From Bifidobacterium thermophilum DSM 20210 (GTDB lineage Bacteria; Actinomycetota; Actinomycetes; Actinomycetales; Bifidobacteriaceae), in NCBI GenBank assembly GCA_000771265.1, contig JDUB01000011.1, forward strand, positions 1 to 64,000: a stretch of 64,000 nucleotides of DNA, written 5' to 3'. The notes under the pieces are model-generated. The model was not told where the DNA came from, did not search any database, and saw nothing but the letters and a program-made list of their open reading frames with translations. Position numbers and translations under genes: made by a program. Each line of letters starts with the position of its first letter. The stretch's first letter is position 1. Below are positions 30,428 through 40,271 of this stretch, piece after piece.

Positions 30428-31327
30428 TTACAGCAGATCGATGCGACCGACCAGTGTCGCCGAACCGGTGAGGAACACCCGGTCGTCGCGGACATCAACT
30501 TGCAGGGTGCCGCCGCGAACGGTAATCGTCCAATGGTGGATGCCGGTTTTGGCCAACAAAGTGATGCCCGTGGCACACAACCCGGTTCCACATGACAGGG
30601 TCTCCCCTACTCCACGCTCGTTGACACGCATTGTAGCCTTGCCAGTATCCGTACCGGCGTCTTGGGAATCGATGCGGACGAATTCAGCGTTCTGATCGGA
30701 CTCAAGTACCGGAGCCACCTCTGGTTTGGTTACAAGATTCAGCGCTTCAACCGCCGGCAGGGTGGATTCCCCGTCTTCAAGCACGCTGACCACGTGCGGA
30801 TTGCCCATATCCACGAATGTTCCGCGGGCGGACCCGTCAGTCCCCGGAATCGTCACGTTGAAAGCATCCGTCTCCCCGCGTTTCCACGGGCCCATGTCCA
30901 CACGGAACACATCGTGACCGCATGGGGCCATATCGCCGAGCGAGACGAGCGTTTTCACCCCAGCACGGGTTCCCAGACGAAATGGCTCGCCACCTACACC
31001 TTGCGCATATCCGAGCCGTTGCGCGAACAAGGCCGTGGCACGCGTACCGTTGCCGCACATTTCAGCAAGGGAACCATCCGCGTTGCGGTAGTCCATAAAC
31101 CATTCAGCGCCTTGGGCATGAAGGTCTGCGGCGGTATCAGCGGAAACGTCTCTCACATGCTCGGGGTGGGTCAGGCGCAGCAGGCCGTCTCCACCGATGC
31201 CGAAATGCCGGTCGCACAGAAAACGGACCTCGTCTGCCGTCGGCTCGAATTCACCGTCGGGATCGGCGTATATAACGAAATCATTGCCGGTGGCGTGCGC
31301 TTTGTATACCGTGTGTGGAATGCTCAT
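30428..31327 (-). CDS. dapF: Diaminopimelate epimerase DapF
   Basis: DapF converts LL- to meso-diaminopimelate, for lysine and, in some species, peptidoglycan. The 299-residue protein has the two catalytic-cysteine regions, EMCGNGTRA (Cys91) and SCGTGLCATG (Cys246), plus GNDFVIYAD and IGGDGLL. Start ATG 31327 has TACAGT six bases upstream and no ribosome site; the frame extends further upstream without family sequence. The neighbouring murI also serves peptidoglycan precursor supply. Confidence 0.95.
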   Translation of the reverse strand: MSIPHTVYKAHATGNDFVIYADPDGEFEPTADEVRFLCDRHFGIGGDGLLRLTHPEHVRDVSADTAADLHAQGAEWFMDYRNADGSLAEMCGNGTRATALFAQRLGYAQGVGGEPFRLGTRAGVKTLVSLGDMAPCGHDVFRVDMGPWKRGETDAFNVTIPGTDGSARGTFVDMGNPHVVSVLEDGESTLPAVEALNLVTKPEVAPVLESDQNAEFVRIDSQDAGTDTGKATMRVNERGVGETLSCGTGLCATGITLLAKTGIHHWTITVRGGTLQVDVRDDRVFLTGSATLVGRIDLL

Positions 31328-31333
31328 GCCATC

Positions 31334-31339
31334 ACTGTA
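31334..31339 (-). promoter_or_regulatory. -10 hexamer TACAGT before dapF
   Basis: TACAGT, six bases, ATG on the minus strand, with no ribosome site. Confidence 0.4.
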
Positions 31340-31569
31340 GCGTTTCGACGCGAGGATTGCTGACAGCGCATCGCATGGCGGGCGATGGGGATGTTTGATG
31401 AGCATAGGCAGACGAGAAGCATTGCAGCGTCGGCTGTCACAACGGTTGCCGGTCGGTAATCTCGGATGACGTGAATTTCATTCGCAGTCCCTGTGCCCCA
31501 CGCCCATCGCAATGGTTGCCACAATCCAACAATCGAGAAGCGAACAACTCAAGGAATACGACATACCGC

Positions 31570-32154
31570 TTATTCATGGTTGGCAAGTTTCGCCTTGAAT
31601 TTGTACACAATCATGACGACTTCGGTGGCGCCTGCCGCAGTGACAGTCATCGCCGTGCCGTCCGGGAACAGCGAGGCAGGCAACCCGGTCGCCTGGACAC
31701 CTTCGACGCACCAGTCCTCCTGGAGAATGGTATGACTGGAGCCATTGGCGTCCTCCACCCCGATGCTCACCGGCTTGTTCATGGTCTGTTTGCACATGAA
31801 CACCGCGTAATACATTTCATCGTCGGCAACATCTTGCGAAAATCTAATGGAACCGCTGCCCCGAAACTTGCGCGAACCGAGTTCGGTGTGCGGACGATAC
31901 TCGGTCATCATCTTACTTTCCGCATAGCTGCGTAACCCGGGAACAGTGAAGTCCGCATAGGTTTTCAGATAATCCGGCTGCACCGGTTCCGACGAGGAAA
32001 CGCCAGCAGGCGCGGACGCGGTACCGTCCGCGGACGTGGCTCCGCCCGGACCGCATGCCGTGGAGCACAACACCATGCAGAGGCAGCTTGCCACCACCAC
32101 AATGATCTTCAGGACGTGCATGATTACCGACCGGTAGGCTCCATTGCTATTCAT
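31570..32154 (-). CDS. Secreted lipoprotein of unknown function
   Basis: The 194-residue protein has a hydrophobic signal (residues ~14-30) and lipobox CSTAC with lipidated Cys34, followed by a Ser/Ala/Gly linker. The mature part (~60-194) looks like a compact beta-rich domain with two further cysteines that could pair (FMCKQ and DWCVEG). I do not recognise the family. AAGGAGG sits six bases before the ATG, a strong site. It does not share a transcript obviously with dapF (240-base gap) or with the LAKTG protein (408-base gap). Confidence 0.75.
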   Translation of the reverse strand: MNSNGAYRSVIMHVLKIIVVVASCLCMVLCSTACGPGGATSADGTASAPAGVSSSEPVQPDYLKTYADFTVPGLRSYAESKMMTEYRPHTELGSRKFRGSGSIRFSQDVADDEMYYAVFMCKQTMNKPVSIGVEDANGSSHTILQEDWCVEGVQATGLPASLFPDGTAMTVTAAGATEVVMIVYKFKAKLANHE

Positions 32155-32562
32155 AACAACCTCCTTGTCGTCGGACGACATCTTGAAATGCCCCTGTTGA
32201 AATCCCGCGATAATCCTCGGTGATTTCCGCGATACCACTCAGGATAATCCGCGGTATTACGCCATGCAAGCCCCACCGGTAGCAGTTCCCACCGATATAA
32301 CTTGACTGGTAGAACTTGTCCGGCATGGAACCGAATCCGAGCACACAACCGCAAGCCGGTAAACCGGACATCCGGGTTCGCGGCTCTCAGTCGACAGCCA
32401 GTATTTCCACCGTTCCGGCGGTCCGGCGAACGCCGCATACCGACAGGCCATGCTGCCGAGCTCTACAATCGTCGAGTTCTGGCCACAGCAGTTCCACGAC
32501 AGTGGTAAGAACAAAATGCACCAGAACCCCTGTGAGCAGACGGTCTAGCGGTCATACCACAG
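32155..32562. other. 408-bp gap upstream of the lipoprotein gene; possible decayed gene
   Basis: On the minus strand, stretches in two frames look protein-like: GSMACRYAAFAGPPERWKYW around 32400-32460 and KFYQSSYIGGNCYRWGLHG around 32260-32320. Neither has a proper start with a ribosome site, and they are out of frame with each other. This could be a frameshifted remnant or chance. GATAATCC occurs twice near 32213 and 32253. Confidence 0.3.
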
Positions 32563-33639
32563 TCACGCGTGTTTGAGCTCGCCATGCTCCTTGCTTTGCG
32601 CGTACATCGCACCGATCTTGCGCGCGTACCAGATGAGTGCAACCGCGCCGGCGAGCGCTACAACAATCAGCACCAGCACTGATGCACTGATACCAGTTTT
32701 CGCCAAAACCCCTGCGACGCCACCGGGCGTTGATGTGGCAGTCTTCTTGGCAGCGGAAGACACAGCACTTCTCTTGCCGTTGCTTGTTGTGGCGGACGAC
32801 GGAGCAGCCGTCGCAGCGGCGCTCACTGTGCCTTTCGATGATGTCTTATTGTTTGGCGCGTTTTCGCGATTGACCATCGCGTCAGCGGCGATCTTGTTTG
32901 TCGCCGCTTGGGCGAGCGCGGCTTTGGCTTTCGCCAACTGTTCCTTGCTCTGCGCTAATGTCGCAGCACTCTTGACAAGCTTGGCATCGGCATCGGCCTT
33001 TGCTTTGGTGGCATCGGCCAATTCAGCTGCTGCCGCACGCAGCGCGGGTGCGTCGGCGTCCCTCTGGCTGTCCGCAGCGCGCTTGGCAGCCAGTGCCGCA
33101 TCATTGGCGGCTTGTGCGGAATCACGATTCTGCGTTGCCTGCTGCAATTGGGTATCCGCCTGCTTGACGGCATCGCTGTCCGCGGGATTGTTCCGCCTGA
33201 CTGCGGCATCATTGGCCAAAGCCCTCGCATACGCGGCTTCGGCACTTTGTAATGCTGCAGCCGCGCTTGCCAACGACACCGCGGCTGCGGCGGCTTGCCT
33301 CTGCCCTGCGCTCGCGCTGGCAACCGCTTTTGATGCGGCAGTCACACGCTGTTGCGCGGCATCTGCGGCTTGTTTCGCATTCTTGTTGTCAGTAACTGCT
33401 TGATCATAGGCGCTCTGGGCCTCGGTTAAGTCATGTTTCGCAGATTCATAGGCGCTGTCCGCGGCTTTGGCGTTGCTCTTCGCATCTGATGACTTGCTCT
33501 CCGACGACACACTCGATGACGGCTGAACTGCAGAGGTTCCCTTGCTTGCCTTCTCTCCGAATCCCGCTGCGAACGCAGTTCCCGGCAGCATGCACGCCAT
33601 GGCCGCGACAACCGCGATAACGTACCTGATATGCTTCAT
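32563..33639 (-). CDS. Ala-rich coiled-coil surface protein with LAKTG sortase signal
   Basis: A 358-residue exported protein. Residues 1-24 are a signal peptide ending TAFA. Residues ~50-240 are a long Ala/Lys/Gln/Asp-rich heptad-like helix predicted to form a coiled coil, and ~250-305 is a Ser/Thr/Ala/Lys linker. The C-terminus has LAKTG (312-316), a variant of the LPxTG sortase motif, then a ~20-residue membrane segment and a basic tail. The cytoplasmic tail after the membrane segment is unusually long (~18 residues). It would be a cell-wall-anchored stalk. AGGGGGA is the ribosome site for ATG 33639. The binding partner is unknown. Confidence 0.8.
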   Translation of the reverse strand: MKHIRYVIAVVAAMACMLPGTAFAAGFGEKASKGTSAVQPSSSVSSESKSSDAKSNAKAADSAYESAKHDLTEAQSAYDQAVTDNKNAKQAADAAQQRVTAASKAVASASAGQRQAAAAAVSLASAAAALQSAEAAYARALANDAAVRRNNPADSDAVKQADTQLQQATQNRDSAQAANDAALAAKRAADSQRDADAPALRAAAAELADATKAKADADAKLVKSAATLAQSKEQLAKAKAALAQAATNKIAADAMVNRENAPNNKTSSKGTVSAAATAAPSSATTSNGKRSAVSSAAKKTATSTPGGVAGVLAKTGISASVLVLIVVALAGAVALIWYARKIGAMYAQSKEHGELKHA

Positions 33640-33992
33640 CTTTCCCCCTATCACTTGCCGGCGAGAATGTCTTCACCCGGCAATGTCCTGCTCTGTCACC
33701 AATTATGGCCCGGATACGACGACATCCGAAAGCCGATAATTCGACATTATCAATGCGACACGCCCAGAGTTGCACTTGTATCGAAGGTATTCTCGCTACA
33801 TGCGAAGCCGGGTTCACCTATCTGCGCATATTCATGCGCTTTTGTACCGAGCGGCACCGTTCAATCCACCCATATCATCAGACGTCAATTACAACACGCC
33901 GTTGGGGAACGATGCTACTATCTGCGGTAGCGCGTGCAGTTCGGATTGCGGACACGCGGCATCGTCGTTGAATGAATCGTTGAGGAGGAACC
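33640..33992. other. Divergent promoter region between the LAKTG gene and murI
   Basis: No gene or repeat is seen. TACTAT at 33916-33921 is a possible -10 for murI, giving a leader of about 70 nt; no matching -35 is evident. Confidence 0.35.
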
Positions 33993-34769
33993 ATGACTTC
34001 CACTGCACCGATCGGCGTGTTCGATTCCGGGTTGGGCGGCATCACGGTTGTGCGTGAAATCGCGAAAGACCTGCCAAATGAGCAAGTCCTGTATTTCGGC
34101 GATTCCGCGAACGCCCCGTACGGCACGAAAACTCCCGAACAAGTGCGGAAACTCGCATTCGCCATTGTCAACAACTTCGTTCGCGAAGGCGTCAAAGCCG
34201 TGGTCATCGCCTGCAATACGGCGACATCCGCCGCGGTCGATGCGCTGCGGGAACAGTTCACCATCCCGATTATCGGCATGGAACCGGCGTTGAAGGTCGC
34301 ATGCGACCGTGGACACGGCGTCCCTCAGCATGTCATCGTTGCCGCCACCCCACTGACCTTGCGTGAACAGAAGTTCGCCAAACTCATGGCTCGGTTCAAC
34401 TCAACCAACGTCATTTACAAACAGCCTTGCCCGGCGCTGGTGGAGATTGTGGAGCACGGGCAGCTTGACGACAGCGAGCTGGTCGAGCGCACGCTGCACG
34501 GGTATTTTGACGGCTATGACCTCGAGACGATTGATTCCGTGGTGCTCGGCTGCACGCATTTCCCGTTCTTCCGCGATTACTTCCGTCGGCTCATGCCCAG
34601 CAGCACGGCGATCATCGACGGAAACGTGGGAACCGTGAACCATTTGCGCGTGGTGCTCGAAGCGCTCGGCCAGCTCGCCCCCGAAGACGCGGAAGGCACA
34701 ATCGTGCTGTCCAATTCGGACCCAAGCGAACGGATGACCACGTTGATGCATCAACTGTTGACACGGTAA
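33993..34769 (+). CDS. murI: Glutamate racemase MurI
   Basis: MurI makes D-glutamate for peptidoglycan. The 258-residue protein has [17 protein letters not shown] at the N-terminus, [11 protein letters not shown], and the two catalytic cysteines in IACNTATS (Cys74) and LGCTHFP (near residue 187). Length is typical. GGAGG lies four to five bases before the ATG. It is a single gene, divergent from the LAKTG protein. Confidence 0.96.
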   Translation: MTSTAPIGVFDSGLGGITVVREIAKDLPNEQVLYFGDSANAPYGTKTPEQVRKLAFAIVNNFVREGVKAVVIACNTATSAAVDALREQFTIPIIGMEPALKVACDRGHGVPQHVIVAATPLTLREQKFAKLMARFNSTNVIYKQPCPALVEIVEHGQLDDSELVERTLHGYFDGYDLETIDSVVLGCTHFPFFRDYFRRLMPSSTAIIDGNVGTVNHLRVVLEALGQLAPEDAEGTIVLSNSDPSERMTTLMHQLLTR

Positions 34770-35207
34770 TCATAACCGACGAGCCACATTGCGGCCGGAT
34801 GGCCGGATGGCCGGGGCAGTTTCCCAGTCGTATCGGACGGGCAGCGACAGCTGTCTGTCTGCTGAACGAAGCATCTGTCCGCTATGCGATCCGGCAGTCG
34901 CACCATGGGCAGATAGCCCGGGCAATCGACGAAACTGCCGCCATATCACCCGGCCGTGCAACCGCGCAGCCGCACCACAAGCAGATAAGCGGCGACACCA
35001 GCCGCGACACCGTGGTCATCAGTCGGCCCACCACATACATCCCGATGCACCACGTGCACCTCCATGCGCCCCTATGCGACACTTCAGTATCATCTGCGCG
35101 GTTTCCGCCATCGGTCGCCACTTTGTCCACGCTTCACCCGTAAGCTCGCATTATGCGCGCATGTCAGGCATGCGTCCGGTGAGATTACCAGGTGTGAGGG
35201 AGACGAA
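34770..35207. other. Gap between murI and the patatin gene
   Basis: No gene is supported. Two related stretches of GGCAGTCGCACCA-type sequence occur about 72 bp apart (near 34893 and 34965), each followed by GCAGATA; their meaning is unknown. Confidence 0.35.
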
Positions 35208-36053
35208 ATGGCAAAAACGGCGCTTATCGATGTCGGCGGAGGGTATCGTGCGATTTTCGGGGCAGGCGTCATGGACCGGCTCATGGAAATGCACATCGAC
35301 TTCGACCACTGCTACGGCGTCTCCGCGGGAAGCGCCAACATGGTCGGGTACATCGCGCGCCAGCCCTACCGCAGCCACAAGTTCTACACCGAGTACGCCA
35401 ATCGCAAGGAATACGCAAGCGTTCAAAACTTCAGGAAGAACCATAATTTCGTCGGACTTGACTACGTGTACGGCACGCTGTCGAACCATGACGGCGAGTA
35501 TCCAGTGGATTTCGAAGCGTTCGAGGCGAACCCGACGGGTTTCACCGTCGTCGCATGCAACGCCGAAACCGGTCAGCCCAAGTATTTCGACAAGTCCGAT
35601 GTCCATTTCGATGATTTCGACATCATGAAGGCCTCTTCTGCCGTGCCTGTGGCCTGCGAACCGTACGTGATCGACGGGGTCCCCTATTTTGACGGCGGCA
35701 TCGCCGACCCCATCCCCATGCAGAAAGCCATCGACGACGGGTGCGACCGGGTTGTGGTGATTCTCACCCGGCTCAAGGATGTGCTGCGCGAGCAGAAGAA
35801 AGACATCATGCCCTCGCGCATCCTGGAACGCACCTACCCGGCCGCAGCCGACCGGCTGCTCAACCGGTACCAGACGTATAACGACGAGGTTGCGCTGGCC
35901 AAACGGTACGAGCAGGAGGGCAAGGCGCTGATCATCGCGCCGGGATCCTTGTACGGGCTGTCCACGCTGACCAAGAAATTCGAGGGGCTGGAACGCATGT
36001 ACCGTGCCGGGTATGCCGCCGCCGAGGCGATTCCGGCGTTCCTGGAGAGCTGA
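35208..36053 (+). CDS. Patatin-like phospholipase
   Basis: A 281-residue protein of the bacterial patatin group (RssA/YjjU-like). It has DVGGGYRAIFGAGVMD (8-23), the oxyanion-hole glycines; GVSAGS with nucleophile Ser39; and YFDGGIADPIP with the dyad Asp. These are acyl hydrolases with a Ser-Asp dyad; the lipid substrate is not known. Start ATG 35208 follows GAGGGAGACGAA and is where the family begins. It is transcribed away from murI and towards the SPFH gene. Confidence 0.9.
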   Translation: MAKTALIDVGGGYRAIFGAGVMDRLMEMHIDFDHCYGVSAGSANMVGYIARQPYRSHKFYTEYANRKEYASVQNFRKNHNFVGLDYVYGTLSNHDGEYPVDFEAFEANPTGFTVVACNAETGQPKYFDKSDVHFDDFDIMKASSAVPVACEPYVIDGVPYFDGGIADPIPMQKAIDDGCDRVVVILTRLKDVLREQKKDIMPSRILERTYPAAADRLLNRYQTYNDEVALAKRYEQEGKALIIAPGSLYGLSTLTKKFEGLERMYRAGYAAAEAIPAFLES

Positions 36054-36282
36054 GCGCTGCGAATCCTGATCACGCACGGTTGCTGGAGGCCGATTTGGCG
36101 AGTTGATGACGAAAAATCCTGACAACCCGCCAGCGCAATCTGGAAGGTGAGGCGCCGGAATCAACAACCACGGAATCGGCCGCCCCGCAATCAGCTGACC
36201 CGAAATAGGCGCGAGCGAGATGCCGAGTCTGACGCGGCACACGCCGGCACACACCGGCACACATGAATCGGCACACATAACA

Positions 36283-36325
36283 AGTGGCGGGTTCCAGACA
36301 TCACAAACGTCCGGAACCCGCCACT
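36283..36325. terminator. Strong bidirectional terminator hairpin
   Basis: AGTGGCGGGTTCC (36283-36295) pairs perfectly with GGAACCCGCCACT (36313-36325); inner GAC/GTC extends it. It lies between the convergent patatin and SPFH genes. Confidence 0.75.
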
Positions 36326-36384
36326 GGCAAGAAATCCGCGTCGCGCCCGAATTTGAGCGAGGGCACGGACATCCGTGCTCTGTA

Positions 36385-37341
36385 CTAATTGCGCGGAGCC
36401 ATACCAGTCGGACGCGCGGAAGCCGCCGCCGTGGACGCAGCAGCAGCCGCATCGGACGGGACTTCGCTGGCGGTGAGCATGGCCTTGGTGACCTGCTCAT
36501 ACAGATCCTGATACCCGCCAGGCGTGGAGGCGGGCAGCACCACGGTCTTCGCGTTGCGGGACTCGGACAGCGAGCGCATCACGTCGAGGTACTGGTTGAA
36601 CAGGACCACATTGTTGACATCGGCGATATTCATGCCGACGGCCTGCAGGCTCTTGATCTGGTCGACGATGCCGTTGGCGATTTCACGGCGGTAGTTCGCC
36701 TGGCCCTCGCCCTGCAGGCGGGTCTTCTCGGCTTCTGCTGCGGCCTGGGTTTCGATCTGGATGCGCTGTGCTTCGGCGCGCTGGCGGGTGGCTTCCTTCT
36801 CACGCTGGGCGGCGTTAATGGAGTCCATCGCGTTCTTGACCTGCGGGCTCGGGTCAATCGCGGTGATGAGGGTCTTGACGACGGTGAAGCCGAAACGGCT
36901 CATTTCCGTGCCGACGGTCTTCTGCACGTCGGCGGCGACATCGTCCTTGCGGGCGAATGCGTCATCAAGGGTGAGCGCCGGAATTGCGGAACGCAGGGCG
37001 TCCTCCATGTAGCTGCGCAGCTGGCCGGCCGGATCCTGCAGCTCATAGTATGCCGTGGCGACGGATTCCGGAGCCACGCGGAACTGTGTGGAGGCGACCA
37101 CGGTGACGAACACGTTGTCAAGGGTCTTGGTTTCCAGCTTCACATTCAGCTGGCTGACCCGCATATTCGTTTTCATGGCGATGCGGTCGACAAACGGGAT
37201 TTTCATACGCAGGCCCGCATACTGCACCTTATGGAACTTACCGAATCGTTCGATGATATAGGCCTGCTGCTGCGGGACCACGTACAGCGCCGAGCACAGC
37301 AAAAGCAGCACGATGACAATCAAAGCGATAGCAAACGGCAT
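36385..37341 (-). CDS. SPFH/Band 7 (stomatin/prohibitin-like) membrane protein
   Basis: The 318-residue protein has an N-terminal membrane anchor (3-22), then VPQQQAYIIERFGKFHKV, the start of the SPFH domain, and a helical EAQRIQIETQAAAEAEKTR stretch (~195-215) that forms the oligomeric coiled coil. A low-complexity Ala/Ser tail closes it. Such proteins form membrane microdomain rings and often regulate membrane proteases. No NfeD partner gene is adjacent. GAAAGGAA precedes the ATG. Confidence 0.92.
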   Translation of the reverse strand: MPFAIALIVIVLLLLCSALYVVPQQQAYIIERFGKFHKVQYAGLRMKIPFVDRIAMKTNMRVSQLNVKLETKTLDNVFVTVVASTQFRVAPESVATAYYELQDPAGQLRSYMEDALRSAIPALTLDDAFARKDDVAADVQKTVGTEMSRFGFTVVKTLITAIDPSPQVKNAMDSINAAQREKEATRQRAEAQRIQIETQAAAEAEKTRLQGEGQANYRREIANGIVDQIKSLQAVGMNIADVNNVVLFNQYLDVMRSLSESRNAKTVVLPASTPGGYQDLYEQVTKAMLTASEVPSDAAAAASTAAASARPTGMAPRN

Positions 37342-37656
37342 GGGGGATTCCTTTCATCCGATTCCGCGCAATCTTTGCGCGAACAGCCGTCTCCATCGTA
37401 TCAGAAACTGAACAGAATGCCGGAATCCGGCCATTTTCAAGACACGCTTCCCAAAAGCTGAGAGCCGGCTATCGATTTTTGCGAACGCAACGCCACCACA
37501 CGAAAGCGTGCAGGTTGTTAGGGTCAAAGACAATCAACGCATTCACACTGGCTGCAGCCATCTGCGGTCACACAGCCATACCGCACTGCCGGATGCGGCG
37601 CGCACAACCGCGCCGCGACACCGGCACGCCGCATGTCCCATCCAAGGAGGTTCCGC
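37342..37656. other. Divergent region upstream of the hydroxy/keto acid cluster
   Basis: Promoters for the SPFH gene and for the 37.6-41.8 kb cluster should lie here. I see no clear -35/-10 pair, and no copy of the sulfur-type box found at 50394-50412. Confidence 0.35.
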
Positions 37657-38865
37657 ATGCCACGTATCTTCCAGGTCAGCGTTCCGTCCCTGCGGGTCAC
37701 GCTGTCCTCCATTTTCCGCAAGCAAGGCTTCAATTCGACTGACGCCTTGTATCTGGCCGGCACGCTCATCGACGCCGACCAGAGGGGGATCAGCTCGCAC
37801 GGCACGCAGCGCATGGCCATGTACGACGCGAAAATCAGACATCGGATCATTGACCCGCACGCACGCCCCGGCATCGTGCGCAGCAAAGGGGCTAGCCTGC
37901 TCATCGACGCCCACGCGGCCATGGGGCAGCTCGCCATGCGTGAGGCAACCAATCTGGCCATCGGACTGGCGCAATCGCACGGTGTAGGCCTGGTGACCGT
38001 GCGCAATTCAAACCATTTCGGCACCGCCGGGCAATACGCGCGCAAAGCCGCCGATTCCGGATTCATTGGCATCGTCTCGACGAATTCCAACCCGATTGTC
38101 GCGCCAACACACACCGCAGTTCCCGCACTGGGCAGCAACCCAATCGCCGTGGCCGCCGGATACGGGGACGACCAGCTGGATTACGACGCGGCGACCAGCA
38201 CGGTGTCGCTCGGCAAAGTCGAGGTGCATGAAAAGACCGGCACGCTCATCGACGCCGACTGGGCGGTCGACGCGCGCGGAACCGTATCTCACGATCCGGC
38301 GGCAATCATGAACGGCATACGTTCCAATCCACGCCGGGCTGCTTTGACCCCGCTCGGCGGGCCAGGCGAAAACGGCGGCGGATACAAAGGGTACGGGCTC
38401 GGCTTGGCTGTGGAACTGCTCACCGGACTGCTCGGAGACGCGCCCGCATCCATCGACTTGAAGGGCACTCACATCAGCCACAGCATCCTCGTGATTTCCC
38501 CAGAAGCCTACGGCGGCAGCGATGCGCTCGCCGCGCGAGTCTCCCAACTCGCCAAACGCCTGCGTTCCCTGCCCTCCAGTGACGGGCATCCCGTGCTGTT
38601 CCCCGGCGACAAGGAACGCGCCGCAATCGCCCAGCACCACGACAGTGTTCCGATCGACGACGTGACCTACCGGCAGGTGCGGGATATCGCGTGGGGGCTG
38701 GATATCGACGAACCGCAGATTGTGCGGGTTGAGGGGGCGGATGGGGATGGTTACCCCACCACCGACAGTGGGATAACCATCGCGAACGAAACCGAAGACA
38801 CCGGCACAACAGGCGATCCTACGCACCACAGCAGCGAGACCGCAACCGCATGGACAACGAGGTAA
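37657..38865 (+). CDS. Ldh2-family (malate/L-lactate/sulfolactate-type) 2-hydroxyacid dehydrogenase
   Basis: A 402-residue NAD(P)-dependent enzyme of the PF02615 family, which includes malate/L-lactate, ComC-type sulfolactate, ureidoglycolate and keto-gulonate reductases. Landmarks are SSHGTQRM near residue 47, the VRNSNHFGTAGQYARKA segment near 110-126 with the catalytic His, and GGYKGYGLGLAVELLTGLLGD near 247-267. The last ~45 residues are a Gly/Asp/Thr-rich extension. AAGGAGG six bases upstream fixes ATG 37657. It is followed two bases later by an aminotransferase and then a D-2-hydroxyacid dehydrogenase, a combination that could interconvert both hydroxyacid isomers, the keto acid and the amino acid. 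The substrate is not determinable. Confidence 0.87.
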   Translation: MPRIFQVSVPSLRVTLSSIFRKQGFNSTDALYLAGTLIDADQRGISSHGTQRMAMYDAKIRHRIIDPHARPGIVRSKGASLLIDAHAAMGQLAMREATNLAIGLAQSHGVGLVTVRNSNHFGTAGQYARKAADSGFIGIVSTNSNPIVAPTHTAVPALGSNPIAVAAGYGDDQLDYDAATSTVSLGKVEVHEKTGTLIDADWAVDARGTVSHDPAAIMNGIRSNPRRAALTPLGGPGENGGGYKGYGLGLAVELLTGLLGDAPASIDLKGTHISHSILVISPEAYGGSDALAARVSQLAKRLRSLPSSDGHPVLFPGDKERAAIAQHHDSVPIDDVTYRQVRDIAWGLDIDEPQIVRVEGADGDGYPTTDSGITIANETEDTGTTGDPTHHSSETATAWTTR

Positions 38866-38867
38866 CG

Positions 38868-40205
38868 ATGAGCACACCAACGACGACGGCAACCTTCGCT
38901 CACGACGAAGCAAATCCCGCACATCCAGATGGCCCCGCCAATCCAACCAAGCTCCCCGACCTCACCAGTCATACCGGGGAGATTCTTAGCCACCCGTCCC
39001 CCGACCGGGTCATTCCGCAGGCCATCGCGCATCTCGCCCCATCCGCGATTCGCGCCTTCGATGCGGAAGTCTCCCGGATTCCGGACATCATCAAGCTCAC
39101 ATTGGGTGAACCGGATTTCCCCACCCCGCAGTTCATCAAGCAGGCTGCCGTGCGCGCATTGGAAGCCAACCGCACCCACTACGCGCCAAACGCGGGAACC
39201 GAAGGCTTGCGAACAGCCATCAGCGCTTACCTCTCAAGGCGCCGCGGGTTTGACGTCCTTCCGGATCGCATCATTGTGACCACAGGGGCAAGCGAAGCCC
39301 TCAGCAGCACACTCGGCACACTCCTGGAAGCGCCGGGGGCAGAACTCATCGAGTTCACGCCGGCATTCGGTCAGTATGCGTCACTCGCCCGCATCCACGG
39401 GGCGAAACTCACTGCTATCGACACTGCCAGCAACGAGTTCCGACCTGATTCTGCAGCCCTTGACCGGGTACTCAGCCAGACCCGTGGGTCTGCGGTTGTT
39501 ATTCTCAATTCGCCGTCGAACCCGACAGGCACAGTCCTGAACGAAGATGAGCTACGCGATCTTGCGCGTGTCATCGACCGTCATGACGCCATCGTGGTCA
39601 GCGACGAAGTCTACGCGGAAATCAGTTTTGAAAACCGGCCGGCGCCTTCCATCGCCAAATTCATTCCGGAACGCACCGTCGTCATCGACAGTACTTCGAA
39701 AACCTACGCGATGACCGGCTGGCGCCTAGGCTGGCTCGCCGCGCCGGAATGGCTCGCACCGGCAATACTCAAGTACCATCAGCTCGCGGTCTCCTGCGCG
39801 GCCACGTTCAGCATGGACGCCGCTCAGGAAGCTTACAAACATGGGGACGACGCCATTGATGAGATGGTTGAGGAATACCGCCGTCGCCGGGACTTCCTTG
39901 CCGGGGCGCTCAACGCCGCCGGATACCGGACCGTAAACCCTCAAGGCGCGCTCTACCTTTACGTGAGAGCGCCTGAACGGTATGCCAACGGTCTGGAATT
40001 CGCCCGTGATCTTGCCGAACGTGCCAAAGTCGCCGCGATTCCCGGCACAGCCTTCGCCGCCGGCCCCTCACCATATGTGCGATTCAGCTATGCGGCAAGC
40101 CTGGACACCCTGCATCAGGCTGCGGACAGGATTCGCGCGTTCGCCGATAGGCAGGACAACAACCGCCAGACCGCTGACCCGACACACCGGTCCGTACACT
40201 CCTGA
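38868..40205 (+). CDS. Class I/II PLP aminotransferase
   Basis: The 445-residue enzyme follows aspartate/aromatic-type (fold I) aminotransferases: LTLGEPDFPTPQFIKQA, HYAPNAGTEGLRTAIS, the NSPSNPTG cofactor loop, VVSDEVYAEI, and STSKTYAMTGWRLGW with the PLP-binding Lys. About 60 N-terminal residues precede the family core. ATG 38868 has GAGGT five bases upstream and begins two bases after the dehydrogenase stop, so the pair is one operon; the in-frame ATG 38850 overlaps that gene. The keto acid partner is probably shared with the flanking dehydrogenases. Confidence 0.9.
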   Translation: MSTPTTTATFAHDEANPAHPDGPANPTKLPDLTSHTGEILSHPSPDRVIPQAIAHLAPSAIRAFDAEVSRIPDIIKLTLGEPDFPTPQFIKQAAVRALEANRTHYAPNAGTEGLRTAISAYLSRRRGFDVLPDRIIVTTGASEALSSTLGTLLEAPGAELIEFTPAFGQYASLARIHGAKLTAIDTASNEFRPDSAALDRVLSQTRGSAVVILNSPSNPTGTVLNEDELRDLARVIDRHDAIVVSDEVYAEISFENRPAPSIAKFIPERTVVIDSTSKTYAMTGWRLGWLAAPEWLAPAILKYHQLAVSCAATFSMDAAQEAYKHGDDAIDEMVEEYRRRRDFLAGALNAAGYRTVNPQGALYLYVRAPERYANGLEFARDLAERAKVAAIPGTAFAAGPSPYVRFSYAASLDTLHQAADRIRAFADRQDNNRQTADPTHRSVHS

Positions 40206-40271
40206 CCCGGCAATCGCCACACGGCAACACGCCACATTACGTACATATCAACCTCATACCGAAAGATCATC

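Noticed and set aside
36220-37461. 413-codon plus-strand frame opposite the SPFH gene
   Set aside because: Antisense shadow; the minus-strand protein has all SPFH features and a ribosome site.
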